In this document: piece after piece, positions 24,054-35,275 of the stretch
Numbering within the stretch: the stretch's first letter is position 1
Layout: every line of letters starts with the position of its first letter
NCBI RefSeq assembly: GCF_038396675.1
Contig: NC_088934.1
Location: 40,999,501-41,063,500 of the forward strand
Length of the DNA: 64,000 nt
Direction: 5' to 3'
Origin: Hydra vulgaris
Taxonomy: Eukaryota; Cnidaria; Hydrozoa; Anthoathecata; Hydridae
Program-made: the position numbers and the translations under genes
The notes under the pieces: generated by a model
Databases searched by the model: none
What the model was told of the DNA's origin: nothing
The model's input: the letters and a program-made list of their open reading frames with translations, nothing else

Positions 24054-24128
24054 GCGAGGTTTACTTAACGATATACATGCGAGGTTTACTTAACGATATA
24101 CATGCGAGGTTTACTTAACGATATACGT
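24054..24128. repeat. 25-bp tandem repeat, three copies
   Basis: Unit GCGAGGTTTACTTAACGATA followed by TACAT, starting at 24054, 24079 and 24104. The third copy diverges at its end. Confidence 0.92.
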
Positions 24129-24256
24129 GTGAGTAACGTTATACGTGTATATTAATATCTTATCAATACTATATAATGTTCTCAAAATAAAATAAAAGTT
24201 CATAATACGTTGAGAAAAATTAATTATGTAGCTATAGCATTTTTAAACACGCATCT

Positions 24257-24330
24257 ATAGTTAGATAAATTATATCATGATATAATTTATCTAACTATAT
24301 ATTATAATAAATGATATCATTTATTATAAT
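24257..24330. repeat. Two adjacent perfect palindromes
   Basis: 24257-24298 is a 42-bp perfect palindrome centred on ATCATGAT. 24301-24330 is a 30-bp perfect palindrome centred on GATATC. Only two bases separate them. Neither has a loop, so both could extrude as cruciforms. Confidence 0.93.
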
Positions 24331-25227
24331 TAATGCAACTTGCTATTATCCTAAAATATTATCTTGCGTTAATTCTAAATTTAGAAAGAAAATCTTGTTT
24401 TTAAATTTTATTTCATTCATTTATTTAATAAGAAAAAATGTTTAACGAAACATTAAAATAATAATAATAATAATAATAAAACCAAGAAGCAGAAAGAAAT
24501 AGAAAAAAAGAAGAAGTAATATTTTATGAAAACATTTCAACTATTTCATAGCATTTAATTTGAAGTATGCAAATAATTTTTTATTTATTGTTAAATTTAC
24601 GCGTTTAACATTTTTGCAAGCAAAAATGTGCACATTGGTGTTTCTATTAAATTTATATCTTATTCAATTTCATTATAATTATTTTATTATTAAAACTAAT
24701 TTAACAATAATTAATAACTTTTTCTTTAACATTGTTTATGACTTATGACTTGACTTTATTTTAACTTTGTTTAAAACTTATTACTTGATTTTATTTTAAC
24801 TTTGGTAAAATGTTTTATAAAGTACTTTTCTTATTATTCATTGTTCAGTGTCTGTTCAGTGTTTTATAAATGTGTACAACATGAAAAAGAAAGAAATGTT
24901 AAATTTAGTTTGTAATTATTTTTAAAGCAAGTTAAAATTGATTCTATCTTTCGAATAAAAGAAATTATTATGTATTCAAATGCAGTTTAACTAATTAAAA
25001 AGTATTTATTGTAATTTTAAAAAATTTATTTGAAATATTGTGGTTTTATATATATAAAAAAAAACAATCTTACAATGACAATTGGTCTAATGCATTTAAT
25101 GCAAAAAAAAACAAGTGTCGTTTAGTGTCAAAAATTAACAAACTGTATCAAATTCCCCAACCCTCCTTAAACGATTCGTTGAGGCGATTTATAAACACTT
25201 TTAATCCATTTTTTATAGAATTCATAA

Positions 25228-25938
25228 ATGGAGCTGAGATATGTGTTTACTAGCAGCCATATATTAAGATGCATTTATTCAAATGGATATTCAGTTCCTG
25301 TAGAAGTTGTTGACATGGTTGACGTTTTAGAAAATTTCAAGAGTAATCTTATAATGCAAGAAACGTCGTGTAAGCTTGCATTGGTAAACACAAATAATTG
25401 AATATTACGATCATTAAATTTGAAAATATGATGACCAAATATTTTTTGTTTATTTTATGATTTTAATTTTCAGAACCTTGGCATAAAGAAAAAGCCCTTT
25501 TTCAATAGCCCTGCAACTATAAACAGCTCATTGGTAAATCTATTTTCGACAAAAAAGTCAATGCTCCACGATCAAACAGACTTTTTTATTTCAAAAATAT
25601 CATCGACTATGCAGTTAAGATGGCATAAACAACCAATTGATGACAAAGAAGTTCTAGAAAAGATGGAGGCGGGAAATATTAGCCATTTAAACGATCCAAT
25701 AAAAATAGATGATAAGACACTAGACTTTATTTACATCAGCACTTTTTATAGATATGAAGAAGTAGAGTATTTTTTACGTCAACTCAAAAGCACAAAGTTA
25801 ACGTACGCTGTGGAAATAGATGTCGGAGTTGGAAATCAGATACTAATTACATATCAGCAACTTTTTGATTTTGATCATAGTTACATGATTTTAAAATGTT
25901 ATAAAAAAGAAGGACTGGCTTTTATAAAACCATTTTGA
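25228..25938 (+). CDS. Gene A, two-exon gene of an unrecognised family
   Basis: Exon 1 is 25228-25383 (52 codons), starting MELRYVFTSSHILRC. It contains VPVEVVDMVDVLENFKSNL and ends TTG|GTAAAC. The intron is 90 bp, phase 0, with acceptor TTTTCAG. Exon 2 is 25474-25938 (154 codons), starting NLGIKKKPF and ending FIKPF. The protein is about 206 residues. It has no signal peptide, membrane segment or zinc motif that I can see. The well-conserved block near its end is LDFIYISTF, EIDVGVGNQI, ITYQQLFDF and YMILKCY. Gene B on the opposite strand has the same structure. In EIDVGVGNQI the two genes differ at five third positions, all silent, so the protein has been selected. An upstream 5' exon is possible, since TTTTTATAG lies just before the start. 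The function is unknown. Confidence 0.75.
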
Positions 25939-26854
25939 GGTGTGACTTAATTGTTGTTGTATTTATACTTGTTTGTTTTAGTTTTTAACTATATTTAATA
26001 TATAAATCTTTAATACTAATTTGAAAGCTGTGTGAAGTATAGTGATGTAGAAATTTCTAAAAGAACCTTTAACACTTTAACGCCATGTTTAAAATTTAGA
26101 AACGTTGTATTTTAACAGCGCAGTTTTAATAATTTATAATAAATTTAACTTTAAATATAAGTTGTTATTGTTGCTAATTTTAGGAAAATAGAACCCAAAG
26201 AATTTTATTTTAAGTCCACCACTAAAAAATACAAACACACACGTTTAATGTAACACATTTAATATAAACCGTTAAACCGGGTTATTTAAATAGGGAAAAT
26301 AACTTTGAATAAATAAGTACGCTTTTTAATATTTATTTAATAATTTAATAACCTTTTAGGATTAAGAGGCTGTTGTGGGTTATGTGCTTGGACAAAACTA
26401 CCTTTTGTAGGTTGTGTAAGCTTTGTATGTTGTTTATGCATACGTTTTATACGTGTTGACTATATTAATATTACCTGAACACTGTTGACTATTTTAATAT
26501 TATATGACATGTTAATATTACGTGTTGACTATGTTATTATTACATGAGCACCCCGCATATTACTAACGTAGTTAATGCAACACGTAGTTGAGCTAAAATG
26601 TTTTACTTAAGACTTATTAATTTATTTCTAATTCATTACTTATTTTAAAACAATTTTAACACTATACACTATATAACTAACACATCAGTAATCAATTTCT
26701 TTTTGAAACAAGTTTTTAAGAGTGTTTTTAAAATATTTTTCGTTCCTATGCTTTATATGGAGGCTTTTACAAAGATTTTTCTAATTTATCTATTAATAAA
26801 CTGCAAGATGTGTTGAACTCAGTCAAAACTATAGTCGAGGCGCAGTAGCACTTT
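25939..26854. other. Gene A 3' flank, no further gene
   Basis: AT-rich. A degenerate repeat of GTTGACTATATTAATATTAC lies at about 26453-26548. An AATATATAAA stretch near 25995 could serve as a poor polyadenylation signal for gene A, but this is uncertain. Confidence 0.35.
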
Positions 26855-27040
26855 GTAGCCGTGGCGCAGCGGTTAGAGTTCTGGCTCAGTACAAAGATAT
26901 TTCACGTCTGCTCTAGCCCAATAAACGACATTGACATAAAGGGAGGCGTAAACTTCTTAGGTCAATGCGCTTCCGCGGTGCTCAGTGATAAGAACCTCTA
27001 GGTGCACTTTTCTTCAGAAAAAGAAAAAATAATAATTATC
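26855..27040 (+). mobile_element. tRNA-headed SINE, copy 1
   Basis: The head GTAGCCGTGGCGCAGCGGTT resembles a tRNA 5' half with an A box (TGGCGCAGCGG). The B box is degenerate. The body has GGAGGCGTAAACTTCTTAGG and CGCTTCCGCGGTGCTCAGTG, shared with the copy at 49286. It ends in an A-rich tail. A partial GAGGCGCAGTAGC just upstream suggests an older head duplication. Confidence 0.7.
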
Positions 27041-27842
27041 TAACGTATTCAAATTAAAACAAATCTAAAATACTTTTTTAAGTAATCTAAAACCATTGTT
27101 TTACATATTTTTAACATAATTTATGTAAGTATTCATTAAAAATAATTCTAAAATACGTCTTCATTATAAGTTCTTTTAAGTTATTGTTTTTGTAAGTTTA
27201 TAGTTTGTTTTTTGTTTTTAATAAAATTCTTAATATTTAATTTAAAGTTCAGTAAACCGAGCATTTAGAGCAAAAATTTTCGTATCAAATTGACGTTTAT
27301 ATCTTAGCAATCGAAACCTAATATGGGTTTTAACTCCACCTTATAACATAATAAGCTGCATTTATTTTATTTTTTTAAAAAGTTTCCAACATTTTTCTTT
27401 ACTTAATTTTCTTTAATTTCTAACTTTAATCTTTCAAGTTTCTTTCAATATTTGGATAACGATAGCAAACTTTTGACTCAATAGCCCTTCCGTTTCAATG
27501 ACATTAGGAAACTTTACAGTTTAGACTTCTAGTATTGATATACAACATTTGAATAAGTTTATTATGGCAATAAGCAAAAATTTTAAAGAACCTATTCCAC
27601 AGAAAAAAAATGTTTCTGAGGAACTTTTAAAAAGTTTTTTAAAATTTTCATCTTTTAATGGCATAATTAATTCTGCTTTTATGAGTTTGTTTATTTTTAC
27701 TTTTTATTGTTTTAATATATGATGCATTCCGCAATTTTACTCAGCGTAGTTAAGGAGAGATCCAAACCATTTGCATTTCTTAAAAAAAAAATATACGTTT
27801 TCAAACTTCAATTTTTTGTGTTTTCCGTTTTGTTTTCTACTA
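27041..27842. other. AT-rich stretch, no gene seen
   Basis: No coding or RNA gene can be supported. Confidence 0.4.
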
Positions 27843-28000
27843 GGGGTCATCCATAAATGATGTCAGTATTTTTTCTCAATTTCTCGAATCCCCCTCCCCC
27901 CTTTGTCAAACTTTTGGCCAACTCCCCGTTATATATGATGTTAGCTTTTGTGTACTCCCCCCCTAAAAACAATAAAAATGCTTAAAAACCATTGATTTTT
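27843..28000. repeat. C-rich transposon end (GGGGTCATCCATAAATGA)
   Basis: GGGGTCATCCATAAATGATG starts the segment, followed by C-rich blocks (CCCCCTCCCCCC, then CTCCCCCCCC). The same kind of end, GGGGTCGTCCATAAATTACG, occurs at 50608. Such ends border DNA transposons and MITEs in many invertebrates. It is probably the 3' end of the element whose gene lies at 28105-30810. A partial match (TGACATCATTTTGGCC with CCCCCCC) at 31409-31440 may be the other end. Confidence 0.6.
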
Positions 28001-28104
28001 TTTCTGACTAAATTATACATTTACATAATAGTAGATCTCATCAAATTATATTATATGATAGTCGATATCTCATTAAATAATCAACTAAGCAAATAGTGTT
28101 ATAT

Positions 28105-30810
28105 ATCTTTAATATAATCTTCCCATGGGTTGTTGAAGTGATCATCGATTGAAACAATAGGTAGTGAATGCTCTCCGCGCTCTAAAAGGATATCGTATTC
28201 TTGAGGTACAATCAAATTCGTTGCGTCAACTTCATTTTCATCTAACTATTCAGTAGTTTCCGAACTCTTCTGCAAGGCGATGATTGCCAAAAATTCTGTC
28301 TGACGCTTGGCAGCGATACGAACAGGTTGGTAACAACCCTTTTGATTAGAGGGAGTGTTATAGCAGAAGAATGGATAGAAGCGTGCTTTTTCAACATAGC
28401 TTGAGAGGCAAAGTAGATATTGCACTTTTTACAGATTCCATCAGCTAGGCTAGACTGAATTGATGGACAAAACGCATCATACAGCAAAATTGGAAATCCT
28501 TTGGCAGTACGAGGAAGAATACTTTCAATGTTTGTTGCGATGAGCATAAAGATGGATGATGGAAACAATTCTTTTGCTCCTTCTGAGACATCTACTGCTT
28601 TGAGCCCGCCTCTCGTTTGGTTGACAGGGACAGGAGGCGGAAGAAATCTTGCTCTCATTAGAGTAAAGTAAGAGCTTCTAATAGTCCGACAACAAGAACG
28701 ATTTTCACCTTTCACAATTTGAGTAAAATATTGACTTGTACGGAGATAATCGGCAATCCAACGTTGATCTTGTAATAAAAGGCTTCTTGACTCTAGCTCT
28801 GATTTGTCTAGATCAATATACTCTGCAATGGTTGGATAAACGTTAATTTGTAGAACCGACCAAATATCAGCCAAAGCCTGTCCAGCAAAACCAAAGTTCT
28901 GTTTTTACTGAATTTTCATCTATTGTCCTGCTTGATTTAAAAAGATATGTTGGTTATTATAGGTTAAAAATTATATTAATAATTATATTAATAACCTTGA
29001 GAATCAAGATGAGCTCCGTAATGTTCGTGCGGAAGAATCACCCCAGATAATTCTTTACTTAGAGGTGCCATTCGTTGCTTAGCTCTGTTGAATGCACTGC
29101 GGTCTGGAGCGTTCGTCATGATGAAAAGAGCGTCAAGGTTAATATTCTTCAAGAAATGGTGAATTCCGATTTCAATTACTTTCTGGTATCTGGGATTTTC
29201 GTCGGATCCTCCATCGACGCTAAACACAACGATAGGCTTAACCATATTAATTTGAGGATCTCTGATAATAGAGTCGAATTCTTTGATATCCAAGAGCCGC
29301 TGAAAGTATAATCCATGAGCAAAGGTCGAGGATGCGTGTTTTCCTGATCGAACAGCAATGTAGGTAGGTCCAGAATAAGTAACAGCATCTGTTTTTCCGA
29401 GACCATCTTTTTTGATCGTAATTTCAGCATATACAGATGGTATAAGCTTGTGTTTAGCAGCCACTACCCAGTCGTGGTCCGGGAGAGTTACCCGGTACTC
29501 CAAATGTATCAACAACGGCGCCTGTTTTTCCAATTGGCACTCTAGTCTTGTCGTCTTGGCTAATGAAACACAATTCATCTGGCCCTAAAATAGAACAAAC
29601 TTCTTCCACATATTTTATAGTTGAACTGCAAAAGAGTCCGTCAACATGTTTTAAATGAGATTCATTCTAAGGGCTGATCAATCTAACAGGGACTGTTTTG
29701 ACGTGCCTTTTGCCTTCTAATGTTCCGTAATGTTTTTCGGAAGTAGACGAGTATAGAGGGCGCTCTTGCTGATTGCAAATCCAATTTTGTTCATCTCGGA
29801 TGTCAATTCGTCGAAAGTTTTAATGCTCTAAATAATAAAGAAATATATTTGGATATAATTAACTTTTTTACAGAAAACAGGATTTATTTTGTAAATTATA
29901 TTCAAATCAAATCTTGAAACTAGTTGTTAACATTTCAAGGATTTTTACAATAGTGTAAGTACTAATTAAGAGTAAAATATTAATAAATACAATACTAACA
30001 AATACAATATTAACAAACATAGCTAAGCTATCATTATCCAAAGAACCTCTGACCGACGTCTTTCATCAGCGGAAGAACCACGGAGAGCAATACCCATAAT
30101 CGTCTTCAAAAGAAGAGGTTGATCTACTTCTAATGATGGTCGACCATGTTTCTTTCTGATTTTTAGTTTTTCTTTGACTTCTGGATGCTCCAAGCAGATT
30201 TCCTCCATTCTAGCTTTTTTCGGTTCTCTAGTTTTCTTCTGTTGAGCTTGATCAAACTTTTTTTTGGCCAGTTTTTTATATAGATGAGCTAGTTTCTTCT
30301 TTTTCTTTTTCAAATCATCCTCTTCAGCTTCAGCAATAAATCCACTTCTCTTTCTAGCCTTCAGTCCTACAACTTCACAATTTAAAGCTGCAATCTCAGA
30401 ATTCAGTCGATTTTGAGCAACTTTTGAGTTCTTGCATTTTTTTGATTTTTCGTGGTCAACAAACTCAAAGTTAATGTACTTTGTTGATCATCAATAACAA
30501 ATCGATCATTGGTGGGTTCAACAAACTGTGAGGAATTCTTGTCAAATTCAAGTGGAGTATACGTGGGGGCAGACTGTTTTGGATTATTGGCCCAAAATGA
30601 TAATTGCTTGCTCTTGAACTTGATTGTCTTTTCATTAAATAAATTGATTAAGTACATTACTCTTGATTCAAGATTCTTATGCACCAGTTTCTCTTCTTTT
30701 AATTAATTCCATATTTTATGGACTTCTTTCTGGATATTAGCCTTTTTTTTATCGGGATGACCATTTCCATACGAGACCATCAATAAGTTAAGTAATGCAG
30801 TTTTATCCAT
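28105..30810 (-). pseudogene. Large decayed DNA-transposon gene
   Basis: The gene reads from an ATG at 30810 (MDKTALLNLLMVSYGNGHPD) leftwards. Next come a Lys-rich region and GRPSLEVDQPLLLKTIMG. After a shift follow TFDELTSEMNKIGFAISKSA and LYTRLLPK, then EYRVTLPDHDWVVAAKHKLI, SGPTYIAVRSGKHASS, VVFSVDGGSDENPRYQKV (probable catalytic Asp) and TNAPDRSAFNRAKQRMAPLS. The last part has YPTIAEYIDL, a classic C2H2 finger (C-x2-C-x12-H-x3-H in CKKCNIYFASQAMLKKHASIH region) and, after a further shift, PQEYDILLERGEHSLPIVSI. This motif set is widely repeated in cnidarian and arthropod genomes. I cannot name its superfamily. Stops at about 30705, 30400, 29715 and 28258, plus frameshifts, make it non-functional. 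Confidence 0.78.
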
Positions 30811-31660
30811 TTTTTAACATTGGTTTATTAGTATTGTTTACATCACAATCAGAATAATGATTTTGCTAATTGTTAGCGCGAGCTTTTTAAAAGAGTTTCT
30901 TTAACCCACTAGGGAGAAATTAGCGCTTCGAATTTTCAATAGACTTTATGTGTTTGCATTGCATCACGTTTTACAATCAACTAGAGAGTAATCTTATTTG
31001 AAATAACGACAATATAATTTCAAAAAATGAAAAATTTATGAGTTTATTTTTATGAGTTTATTTTGAACCACATTTTATAGTCCGCTAGGGAGCGAATAAC
31101 GATTGTGAATTTTATATACAAAGAGTTAATATTTCTAACATAATTTGATTCGCAGTCAAACGGTAATGTATTAATAAAACAATAGTCATTTTTATTTTAC
31201 GTTAGTAGTTGTTATTAATTTAATGTCTCTGGGAAACTTATTATATTAATTTATAATATTTTATTATAAATAATTTAATAAAATATAATATCAAGTTCCC
31301 CGCATTTAATATTAATTTCCCCCACAAACAAAACATCATTTCTATACCATTTAGTAGATGTAAATACCGTTAAAATCTGCTCATTAAAACTAAAAAAATA
31401 ATTTAAATTGACATCATTTTGGCCTCAACACCCCCCCTCCCCATTGTTAATTAGTGTCAAACTTTCCAGCACATGGAGTTAGTTGCAGAAATTTTATATA
31501 AAACAATAATACTGCTTCTTCAAAGTTGTAAAATCAAATTGCACTCCTCTGAGATTAATTTGAGAACATAGGAAAAAAATTTTGTATTTGGAAGATTCAT
31601 TTTTTTTCATTTCATTATAAGTAAATAAAAGTCTGTAATTTAGATAATATTAAATGGCAT
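30811..31660. other. Flank of the decayed transposon gene
   Basis: No gene. Short GC-richer repeats (CCACTAGGGAG at 30906 and CCGCTAGGGAG at 31082) and a C-rich patch at 31428-31442 may belong to the 5' end of the element. Confidence 0.35.
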
Positions 31661-31670
31661 TTCTAAATTT

Positions 31671-31815
31671 AAATGGTAGCGGAGAAGCGCTTTAATTTTT
31701 TTTTGGTAGCGACCTTAGTCTGCTACCAAATTTTCTCAATGGAAGCGCTTTCGCAACTCCGCTACCAAATGGAGAGCCCGCATGTAGCCGAGTTGCAAAG
31801 TCGCGCTACTGCCCA
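31671..31815. repeat. GC-rich inverted-repeat patch (GGTAGCGGAG)
   Basis: ATGGTAGCGGAGAAGCGCTT near 31671 is inverted at about 31742-31771 (GAAGCGCTTTCGCAACTCCG then CTACCA). Another GTAGCGCGA-like inverted piece lies at about 31790-31812. The patch is far GC-richer than its flanks and looks like a small MITE. Possible flanking ATTTAAAT/CTTTAAAT repeats were not clear enough to call. Confidence 0.5.
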
Positions 31816-32198
31816 GCTTTAAATGTTGCTACAATTATAACAATCTTTTTTTTAATCTAGTTTGAAACTAAGAAATGCATAATTAAAATTTAAATTGCTT
31901 TAAACAATGCGAATTCAAAGGTTTTTAGAACAAGCCCAATATTGCTCTCGTATGTAAACGGATGTATAAACTATCTAATAATATTGAACTTTAAACATTA
32001 AATTTAAATGCTTTAAAGCAACTTGAAATAAACCACAAAACAAAGAAACAAAGACAAAAAATACAAACTAATTTAAAAAAAAAACCGTTATTCAAAAACA
32101 CGAGTTCAATAAAATGTTTTAATGACTTCTATAAAGCAAGTTCAAATTGTTTACAAATATATTTGATTAAAGGCGCAACTTAAGCTATGTGTGTGTGG

Positions 32199-32221
32199 GA
32201 GGGAGGGGGAGGGGGAAGGGG
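32199..32221 (+). other. G-quadruplex motif
   Basis: Five runs of three to five Gs separated by single or double As (GGGAGGGAGGGGGAGGGGG, then AAGGGG). This fits the G3+N1-7 rule on the + strand. It stands out in an AT-rich genome. Confidence 0.8.
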
Positions 32222-32684
32222 TTATAGCCTCGTCAAGCCCCCAGATATGTATGACCAAGCTTTATAAAATTAAAAAAATCTATTTCATTCAGCCATCTCT
32301 CCTTTTTTTGTATGTAACCTTTTTGGAATAATATTACCTGTAAACTTATTGATTTCTTTAATACCGGAATTTTGGCAGGTTTCAGTTCCAACATTCAATT
32401 CCAACGTTTTGATTTTTTCCAGTTTTAATTTTACTTAATCGTTGCGTTGCATCATACTTATTTTATTGCAACATTCTAAATTCTTTATTTTTTTTAAGAT
32501 CATCTTTATAATTGTATTGCATCATGCAAGATTCTTTTTTTTTAAATCATTCTTATACTTGTATTGCGTCATGTTAGATCTACTTGTTATTGTTATTTTG
32601 ATTTAAAAGATTGACTCCAACTCAACTTTTTGGAATTACTGACAGATGCTTGAGGTTTAGTTAAACATTTAAAGAAATGTATTT

Positions 32685-32777
32685 AAGGAGACTAGGTCTA
32701 GTGAAGCCTAGTTTCACTAGACCTAGTCTCCTTGGCTCCTCCGAGCCATAATATCTAAAGTATTTTGGCTCGGAGGA
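32685..32777. repeat. Pair of consecutive hairpins
   Basis: AAGGAGACTAGGTCTAGTGA (32685 onward) pairs with its complement ending at 32733 (21-bp stem, short loop). Immediately after, TCCTCCGAGCCA (32737-32748) pairs with TGGCTCGGAGGA (32766-32777). Confidence 0.88.
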
Positions 32778-32942
32778 AGAGAAAACGTGTCTTACTGCGT
32801 ATACCCATAAAATATGACATAAATTATAACTATTTGATCAACCTGAGTCAATGAGTTAAACAAAATCAATATTTAACGTGGCATCAAAATAAAATTGAAC
32901 TCAATTGGTTTGAAAACGTTTAAAAACCTAGAGAAACATGAT

Positions 32943-33012
32943 ATTGTAACATAGCATATCCCTCTGTAAACAAATTTAAATTTGTTTTCAAAGGGATACG
33001 CTATGTTACAAT
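32943..33012. repeat. 70-bp imperfect palindrome
   Basis: ATTGTAACATAGCATATCCC pairs with GGGATACGCTATGTTACAAT. The palindrome is centred on AAATTTAAATTT, with about four mismatches. It may be a tiny foldback element. Confidence 0.85.
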
Positions 33013-33429
33013 ACTATGTTTCATAAAAATCTTGGAACTGTTAATATGGGACTAATGTTTCCATTATATTTTATTACAATGTAATGAATATTATTACAGG
33101 CTAAAAGTAAACTTTCAAAGACAGATTCTGAATATTTTTGCAAATTTCTAGATATTTTTAAAAATGGGTAATGTTACCGGTTTTTGCATTTAATCTGCTC
33201 GTTTTTTGTACGAATCTAGTGGTTTTTTGCATTTAATCTGGAGGGTTTTTTTTATTTTAACAAATACTTTTGATTTCATTGCTTTGCCTAATTTAACTTG
33301 CTTATATACAATTTAAGCCCTTTTTTGCTTTAATTTTTTAAAACTCTAAAATGAATAACGCACAAAGATGATGCACAGAAATTAATTTTAAAGTAAAAAA
33401 TTAGATCATTTATCTTGTAACTATTGAAT

Positions 33430-34330
33430 GGAAAAGTGTGAAATAAGTATTGGAACTCTTGCATAGAAGTAAGGCTTCGATACAACGCCTGTTCCATCAA
33501 TATATATCAACAAGTAATAACAACCTGGTGTTAGAAGTGGTTTTCGACAGTCAGGTTGAACTGAGGAAATAAGAGATAAACAGCATAAGTTAATTGGAGC
33601 TAAAAAAATAATAATCTATAGGAGACAAAGGTAGAATTGGGAGTTTATGTCAGTTTCACTAAATTATGGTGATGATTAAATAAATTAAATTTTACATATA
33701 AAATTTTAATTTCCATTATTGAAAGACGAAATAAAAATACTGGAGAGATAAAAGAAGAAAAAAAAACATATGTTTCATGGTGTTTAAACATGGCATTGCA
33801 ACAACATTACAGAAACATCATTTACATCAATGAAAGTCCGTTCAATCTTCATATGTTAAGAAGCCACGGATACAGTCTGCAAGAAACAACCCCAAATCAA
33901 AGTGTATTGTCATCAAGTGGCCGTAACATAACCATGATATTAACTTTAAATTTTTTAAACACAGTCCACAGTGAAGCAATAATTGGTGTTGGGGTGACAG
34001 CAGGTATCTTTAAGAGTTTTTTAAATACACTTAAAAGTATTTTGATGGAGAAAAAAAAGTTTACCTTGGTAATGGACAAAGCAACTTTCATCATTCATTA
34101 TCATATTTTTATGGTATTTATCTCTATGATGTTCGTTTTTTACCCTGATACTCGCCTTTTCTAATTCCTTGTAAAGAACCATTCTTAAAAACTAGGAAAA
34201 CTATAAGAGGACAAATAGCTCTTATTGGAAATAACGATTTATTAGAACGGATGAGGAACAGTTGTGAACATATTACTTTTGAGCTTGTATGTTCAATCAA
34301 AGTATTTTTAATTAGAGGTTAATTGCAAAA
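33430..34330 (+). pseudogene. Tc1/mariner-type transposase relic
   Basis: The catalytic half reads IIYINESPFNLHMLRSHGYS, then SGRNITMILTLNFLN, LVMDKATFIIHYH and, after a shift, SPFLIPCKEPFLKTRK and LLERMRNSCEHI. These are the DDE blocks of the IS630/Tc1/mariner superfamily: [D]E in the first, VMD in the second, PxxxPCxE in the third. The first acidic residue is Asn here (YINE), so this copy could not cut DNA even if open. Weak N-terminal similarity (ASIQRLFHQYISTSNNN and VFDSQVEL) precedes it from about 33430. No terminal repeats were found. Confidence 0.75.
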
Positions 34331-34585
34331 GAATAACACGTAAAAATCAGACAAATTAGTCTCAAATGGGCCCCCTAAATTCAATAGGTCTCCTCCCGAT
34401 TGGGGGATTTAGGGTAGCTTAGCCACAGCTCTGATTTATAGTATTAAAATATTAAAATTACTAAGCAAGTAAGTCGGAAAGTAGAAAAGGATATTTTTCT
34501 AAAGTGTAGAAAATGTCAAAAAGAGTATTTATTTAAAAACAAACATTGGTTCAACTGTTACCAGTTAAATCAATGAAGAATTTGT

Positions 34586-34690
34586 AGACCTTGGATTAAG
34601 TTTAAACAAAAGTTTTATAAAGACCTTGGATTAAGTTTAAACATAAATTTTATAAAGACCTTGGATTAAGTTTAAACATAAATTTTCATT
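34586..34690. repeat. 35-bp tandem repeat, three copies
   Basis: Unit AGACCTTGGATTAAGTTTAA then ACATAAATTTTATAA, starting at 34586, 34621 and 34656. Confidence 0.93.
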
Positions 34691-34774
34691 TAACCAGAAT
34701 AATTGGTAGCTAAAATGTTTGACTTAAAAATAACTTAAAATAGTAAGGCTACCAAAGAAACTGTAAAAAACTAC

Positions 34775-34835
34775 CTGTTGTCAATGTTGTATAATGTTGT
34801 CAATGTTGTCAACGTTGTACAATGTTGTATAATGT
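34775..34835. repeat. TTGTCAATG/TTGTATAATG tandem cluster
   Basis: Six or so alternating 9- to 11-bp units of TGTTGTCAATG and TGTTGTATAATG. Confidence 0.75.
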
Positions 34836-35275
34836 TTTTAAGTTAAAAAGATGGAAAAAATAAAAATAGAAAACAATTAGATTTTTGTTGTATAATTGAG
34901 CAAGAAATGATAATTATCTTCTTGTATAATAAACAAAAAGATAAAACGGCTCCAAGCCTTTCATTGTAGCTCAAATATATACTTTTTAAAAACATACTCA
35001 AACGTATACTTTCTAAATTTAACTATAAAGCAACTGAAAAAATTCTATAAAAAAGGTTCGCTCAAAATTTTGTCAAGTAATTTTTTCTTGCACTTGTCAG
35101 GGCTAGGATTTTCCTGGTACTTGTGATAAAGCAAGAAAACATTTGTTTAGATAAGTATTTATTCTCATTCAGTTTGTAGACTATAGGTTAAAAATCTTAG
35201 AAAGTAGGCAAAGAGAAGTAGAAAAAGGATTAACATGGTATTGAAAAAGGTAGTAATGATATTGAGTACATGGAT

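Noticed and set aside
24000-24160. CRISPR-like array from the 25-bp repeats
   Set aside because: The units are directly adjacent with no spacers and this is a eukaryotic genome; it is a tandem duplication.
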